From: Gammaproteobacteria bacterium
GTDB lineage: Bacteria; Pseudomonadota; Gammaproteobacteria; HK1
Direction: 5' to 3'
Assembly (NCBI GenBank): GCA_022824305.1
Contig: JAJEAD010000079.1
Coordinates: 1 to 64,000, forward strand
Length of the DNA: 64,000 bases
In this document: in pieces, positions 61,333 through 64,000 of the stretch
Position numbering within the stretch: the stretch's first letter is position 1
Layout: every line of letters starts with the position of its first letter
The notes under the pieces: generated by a model
What the model saw: the letters and a program-made list of their open reading frames with translations, nothing else
What the model was told of the DNA's origin: nothing
The model's database searches: none
Position numbers and translations under genes: made by a program

Positions 61333-63510
61333 CTATCCGGCCTTGACCTCGCGCCGGCGCGCGTGCAGCACGCCTTCGGTATAGCCGTTGGGACTCCGGC
61401 AGGCCTCGAAGACGAGATCCAGGGCCGCGGTGAACTCCACGCTGGACGCAAAGTCCGACGCCATCGGTCGATAGGCGGGATCGCCCGCATTCTGGCGGTC
61501 GACGACGCGGGCCATCTTCTCGAAGCTTGCCCGCACCCGCGCCTCGTCGAGCAGTCCGTGGCGCAGCCAGTTTGCGACGTGCTGGCTGGAGATGCGCAGC
61601 GTCGCCCGGTCTTCCATGAGAGCGACCTCGTTGATGTCCGGCACCTTCGAGCACCCGACGCCCTGGCCCACCCAGCGCACCACGTAGCCGAGGATGCTCT
61701 GCGCGTTGTTGTCGAGCTCGGCGTCCACCTCCTCGGTGCTCAGGTTGCGCGCTCCGAGCAGGGGGAGGGTGAGGATGTCCTCGAGGCGTGCCCGTTCCCG
61801 GGTCGCCACCTCGAGCTGGCGCGCCGCGACGTCGACCTGGTGGTAGTGCACCGCGTGCAGGGTGGCGGCGGTGGGGGAGGGCACCCACGCGGTGCTGGCG
61901 CCCGCCCGCGGATGCCCGATTTTCGCCTCGAGCATGGCGGCCATCGCGTCGGGCGCGGGCCACATGCCCTTGCCGATCTGGGCCCTTCCGCGCAGTCCGG
62001 CCCGAAGGCCGACATCCACGTTCCAATCCTCGTAGGCGCGGATCCAGGCCGCTTCCTTCATGTCCGACTTGGGGACGACCGGGCCGCACTCCATCATGGT
62101 GTGGATCTCGTCGCCGGTGCGGTCCAGGAAGCCGGTGTTGATGAAGACGACCCGCTCGCGGGCGGCGCGGATGCACTCCTTCAGGTTGACGGTCGTGCGC
62201 CGCTCCTCGTCCATGATGCCAATCTTGAGGGTGTTGGGGCCGAGGCCGAGGGACTCCTCGACGCGGGCGAAGAGCGCGACCGCGGCCGCGACCTCCTCCG
62301 GACCGTGCATCTTCGGACGCACGATGTAGACGCTCCCCGCGCGGCTGTTGACGAAGGGCCCGGTGCGCTTCAGATCGTGGAGCGCGGCGAGCGCGGTCAC
62401 CATCGCGTCCAGGAAGGTCTCCGGGATCGCCTTTCCGCCCGCGTGCGTCACCGCTTCGGTGTACATGTGGGCGCCGACGTTGCGGACCAGGAGCAGGCTC
62501 CGCCCCGGGAGCACGACAGGTTGCCCGTCCGGCCGGAGGTAGTGGCGATCGGGGGCAAGGCGCCGGGATGCCGTTTCCCCGCCCTTGTCGAAGCTCGCCT
62601 CCAGGGTGCCCCGCATGATGCCGAGCCAGTTGCGGTACACGAGCGCCTTGTCCTGCGCGTCGACGGCGGCGACCGCGTCCTCGCAGTCCTGGATGGTGGT
62701 GATCGCGGACTCGAGCACCACGTCCTTCACGCCCGCGCGGTGAAGGCCTCCGACGGCGTCGGCGGGATCGACGTGGATCTCGACGTGCAGGCCGTGGTGA
62801 CGCAGCAGGACGCAGGCAAGGGCTTCCCCGTCCCGGCGGTAGCCCGCGAAGCACTCCGGGTCCGCAAGCCCGGTGCGGGTCCCGTCCTCGAGCTCCACTT
62901 CGAGTCGTGCGCTCGGGCCGGGCCGCACGCGGAACGCGACGACATCGCGGTGGGAGCCCGTCGCGAGAGGCGCCGCCTCGTCCAGGAACGCAGCACCCCT
63001 TTCCATGACCCGCCGGGCGCGGGCGGGGTTGAAGCGGGGTCCCCGCTCCGCTCCTTGCGTATCCGGCACTGCATCGGTGCCGTAGAGCGCGTCGTAGAGG
63101 CTTCCCCAGCGCGCGTTGGCGGCGTTCAGCGCATAGCGGGCCGAGCTCAGCGGAACCACCAGTTGCGGGCCGGCGACGCTCGCGATTTCCGGGTCGACGT
63201 TCCCGGTCGCGATCTCGAAGTCCGGCCCCTCGGGGACGAGGTAGCCGATGCGGGAGAGGAAGCCCCGCATCTCCGGGGGGCTCGGGTCGCGGCCGCGATG
63301 CCGCCGGTGCCAGTCGTCGATGTCCGCCTGCAGGGCGTCGCGCCGCTCGAGCAGCGCGCGGTTCCCGGGCTCCAGATCGGAGACGATGGCGGCGAGCGAG
63401 GACCAGAATTCACGGGGGTCGACTCCGGTGCCGGGAGCCGCTTCATCGCGGACCAGCTCGTAGAGCGGCTTCGAGACGGCAAGGCCGCCGATCTCGATGC
63501 GTTCTTCCAT
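61333..63510 (-). CDS. glcB: Malate synthase G
   Basis: A 725-residue malate synthase of the monomeric G type, matching the normal length. It condenses glyoxylate with acetyl-CoA to malate. Recognisable segments are [20 protein letters not shown] at about 255, [17 protein letters not shown] at about 335, [18 protein letters not shown] at about 430, [20 protein letters not shown] at about 455 and [20 protein letters not shown] at about 620. GGGAAGGGG precedes the ATG at 63510. No isocitrate lyase is in view; beside a GcvT-domain protein it may handle glyoxylate from glycine, sarcosine or ureide breakdown. Confidence 0.95.
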   Translation of the reverse strand: MEERIEIGGLAVSKPLYELVRDEAAPGTGVDPREFWSSLAAIVSDLEPGNRALLERRDALQADIDDWHRRHRGRDPSPPEMRGFLSRIGYLVPEGPDFEIATGNVDPEIASVAGPQLVVPLSSARYALNAANARWGSLYDALYGTDAVPDTQGAERGPRFNPARARRVMERGAAFLDEAAPLATGSHRDVVAFRVRPGPSARLEVELEDGTRTGLADPECFAGYRRDGEALACVLLRHHGLHVEIHVDPADAVGGLHRAGVKDVVLESAITTIQDCEDAVAAVDAQDKALVYRNWLGIMRGTLEASFDKGGETASRRLAPDRHYLRPDGQPVVLPGRSLLLVRNVGAHMYTEAVTHAGGKAIPETFLDAMVTALAALHDLKRTGPFVNSRAGSVYIVRPKMHGPEEVAAAVALFARVEESLGLGPNTLKIGIMDEERRTTVNLKECIRAARERVVFINTGFLDRTGDEIHTMMECGPVVPKSDMKEAAWIRAYEDWNVDVGLRAGLRGRAQIGKGMWPAPDAMAAMLEAKIGHPRAGASTAWVPSPTAATLHAVHYHQVDVAARQLEVATRERARLEDILTLPLLGARNLSTEEVDAELDNNAQSILGYVVRWVGQGVGCSKVPDINEVALMEDRATLRISSQHVANWLRHGLLDEARVRASFEKMARVVDRQNAGDPAYRPMASDFASSVEFTAALDLVFEACRSPNGYTEGVLHARRREVKAG

Positions 63511-63572
63511 GCCCCTTCCCTTGTCGCGAGCCCGACCGGCGATCCTAGCCGCCATGCTTCACCGATTCACGG

Positions 63573-63738
63573 CTGCGGACGCCAATCTGCTCGCGTTGGC
63601 GCGCCGTACTCCCTCGAGCCGCTTCGACGCAGGGTCGGCGCCCTGTTTCGATGCGCAAGTCCGAAGCTGCGCTCGCACGCCGGGCGACCCATCCCCGGCT
63701 CGCCCTTCGGCGTCTCTCCTGTGCGTGCGGCCCCCTGC
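63573..63738. repeat. Dispersed intergenic repeat, copy 2
   Basis: Partner of 8751-8855: CCAATCTGCT, GCCGTACTCCCTCGAG and CGCTTCGAC in the first half, and CGGCTCGCCCTTCGGCGTC and GTGCGGC in the second. It lies in the 274-bp gap between glcB and the GcvT-domain gene, in which I see nothing else. Confidence 0.5.
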
Positions 63739-63784
63739 GACGGCATCCCGGCGCCCTCACGCCCGTTCACGCCGCTCCCTGGAT

Positions 63785-64000
63785 TCATCCCCGCATGCGT
63801 TCGCCCTTTGGATCGAAGGCGGCGTTGCCCGCGACGCGCAGCGCCGGGCGGGCGTCCCCGATGATCTCCACCGCGAGGTCGCTCCGCGCCTCGAGCGCTT
63901 CTTCGCTGACGTAGGCGAGCGCGAGGCTCTTTCCGACCCGGTGTCCGTAGCCGCCGGAGGTGACGAAGCCGACGAACTCGCCGCCCGCCACCACCGGTTC
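63785..64000 (-). CDS. GcvT/dimethylglycine dehydrogenase-type protein, C-terminal end (start outside window)
   Basis: The last 71 residues of a larger protein, open to the right edge. The sequence FVGFVTSGGYGHRVGKSLAL then AYVSEEALEARSDLAVEI and FDPKGERMRG is the C-terminal barrel domain of the aminomethyltransferase family. The GGYGHRVGKSLALAYV form is typical of FAD-dependent sarcosine/dimethylglycine dehydrogenases with a fused GcvT part. It would oxidise N-methyl glycine derivatives and pass the one-carbon unit to folate. Confidence 0.8.
   Translation of the reverse strand, partial: EPVVAGGEFVGFVTSGGYGHRVGKSLALAYVSEEALEARSDLAVEIIGDARPALRVAGNAAFDPKGERMRG

Overview
The window is GC-rich bacterial DNA with dense coding. 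I read it as an uncultured gammaproteobacterium, at moderate confidence. The reasons are an E. coli/Pseudomonas-type SOS box (CTGT-N8-ACAG) at 15587-15602, a PA0069-type radical SAM gene, a G-type malate synthase, a bacterial RRM remnant, and two small conserved proteins of a kind I associate with gammaproteobacteria. I saw no rRNA, tRNA, CRISPR array or intact insertion sequence.

Layout. (1) 0-8.7 kb: the end of an RND exporter, a membrane coiled-coil protein, a YcaQ-type DNA glycosylase, then a forward block with a PLP aminotransferase and a hydantoinase/oxoprolinase pair (hyuA, hyuB). (2) 8.9-16.2 kb, mostly reverse: a ceramidase-like membrane protein, a TSCPD-domain protein, giant surface protein C, a LexA-controlled radical SAM gene, and a broken RNA-binding protein. 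(3) 16.6-35.8 kb, a catabolic block: methyltransferase-like protein, universal stress protein, MetE-like protein, second hyuAB pair, a BMP-type nucleoside ABC importer, a Rieske oxygenase, an M81 (MlrC-like) peptidase, a creatinase/DoeA-like M24 protein, a glutamine-synthetase-like ligase and an isochorismatase-type amidase. (4) 35.9-42.8 kb, reverse: a complete Liv-type ABC importer, an LLM flavin oxidoreductase and a two-gene toxin-antitoxin-like pair. (5) 43-58.9 kb: three more giant secreted proteins (B, D, A). (6) 59-64 kb: a histidine-kinase fragment, a zincless MutM, a class II aldolase, malate synthase G and the end of a GcvT-domain protein.

Two importers, two HyuAB pairs, a Rieske oxygenase, amidase, peptidase and ligase genes suggest a cell that takes up organic nitrogen compounds (nucleosides, cyclic amides, amino-acid derivatives) and opens and deaminates them. 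The substrates cannot be fixed from sequence.

The most unusual part is the family of four giant exported proteins built from fibronectin III and Calx-beta-like domains. They end in one or two copies of a nearly identical module of about 233 residues, seven copies in all plus one decayed relic. Proteins A and B share about 460 bp of 5' flank with a promoter-like block and a leader reading frame that has its own ribosome site. In front of B the leader frame runs through nine copies of a 7-bp repeat, whose copy number decides whether leader and giant protein are in the same frame. That is a candidate phase-variation switch. The window also holds many relics of duplication: an internally deleted M24 gene, an LLM C-terminus, a module fragment, a kinase fragment and several short dispersed repeats.
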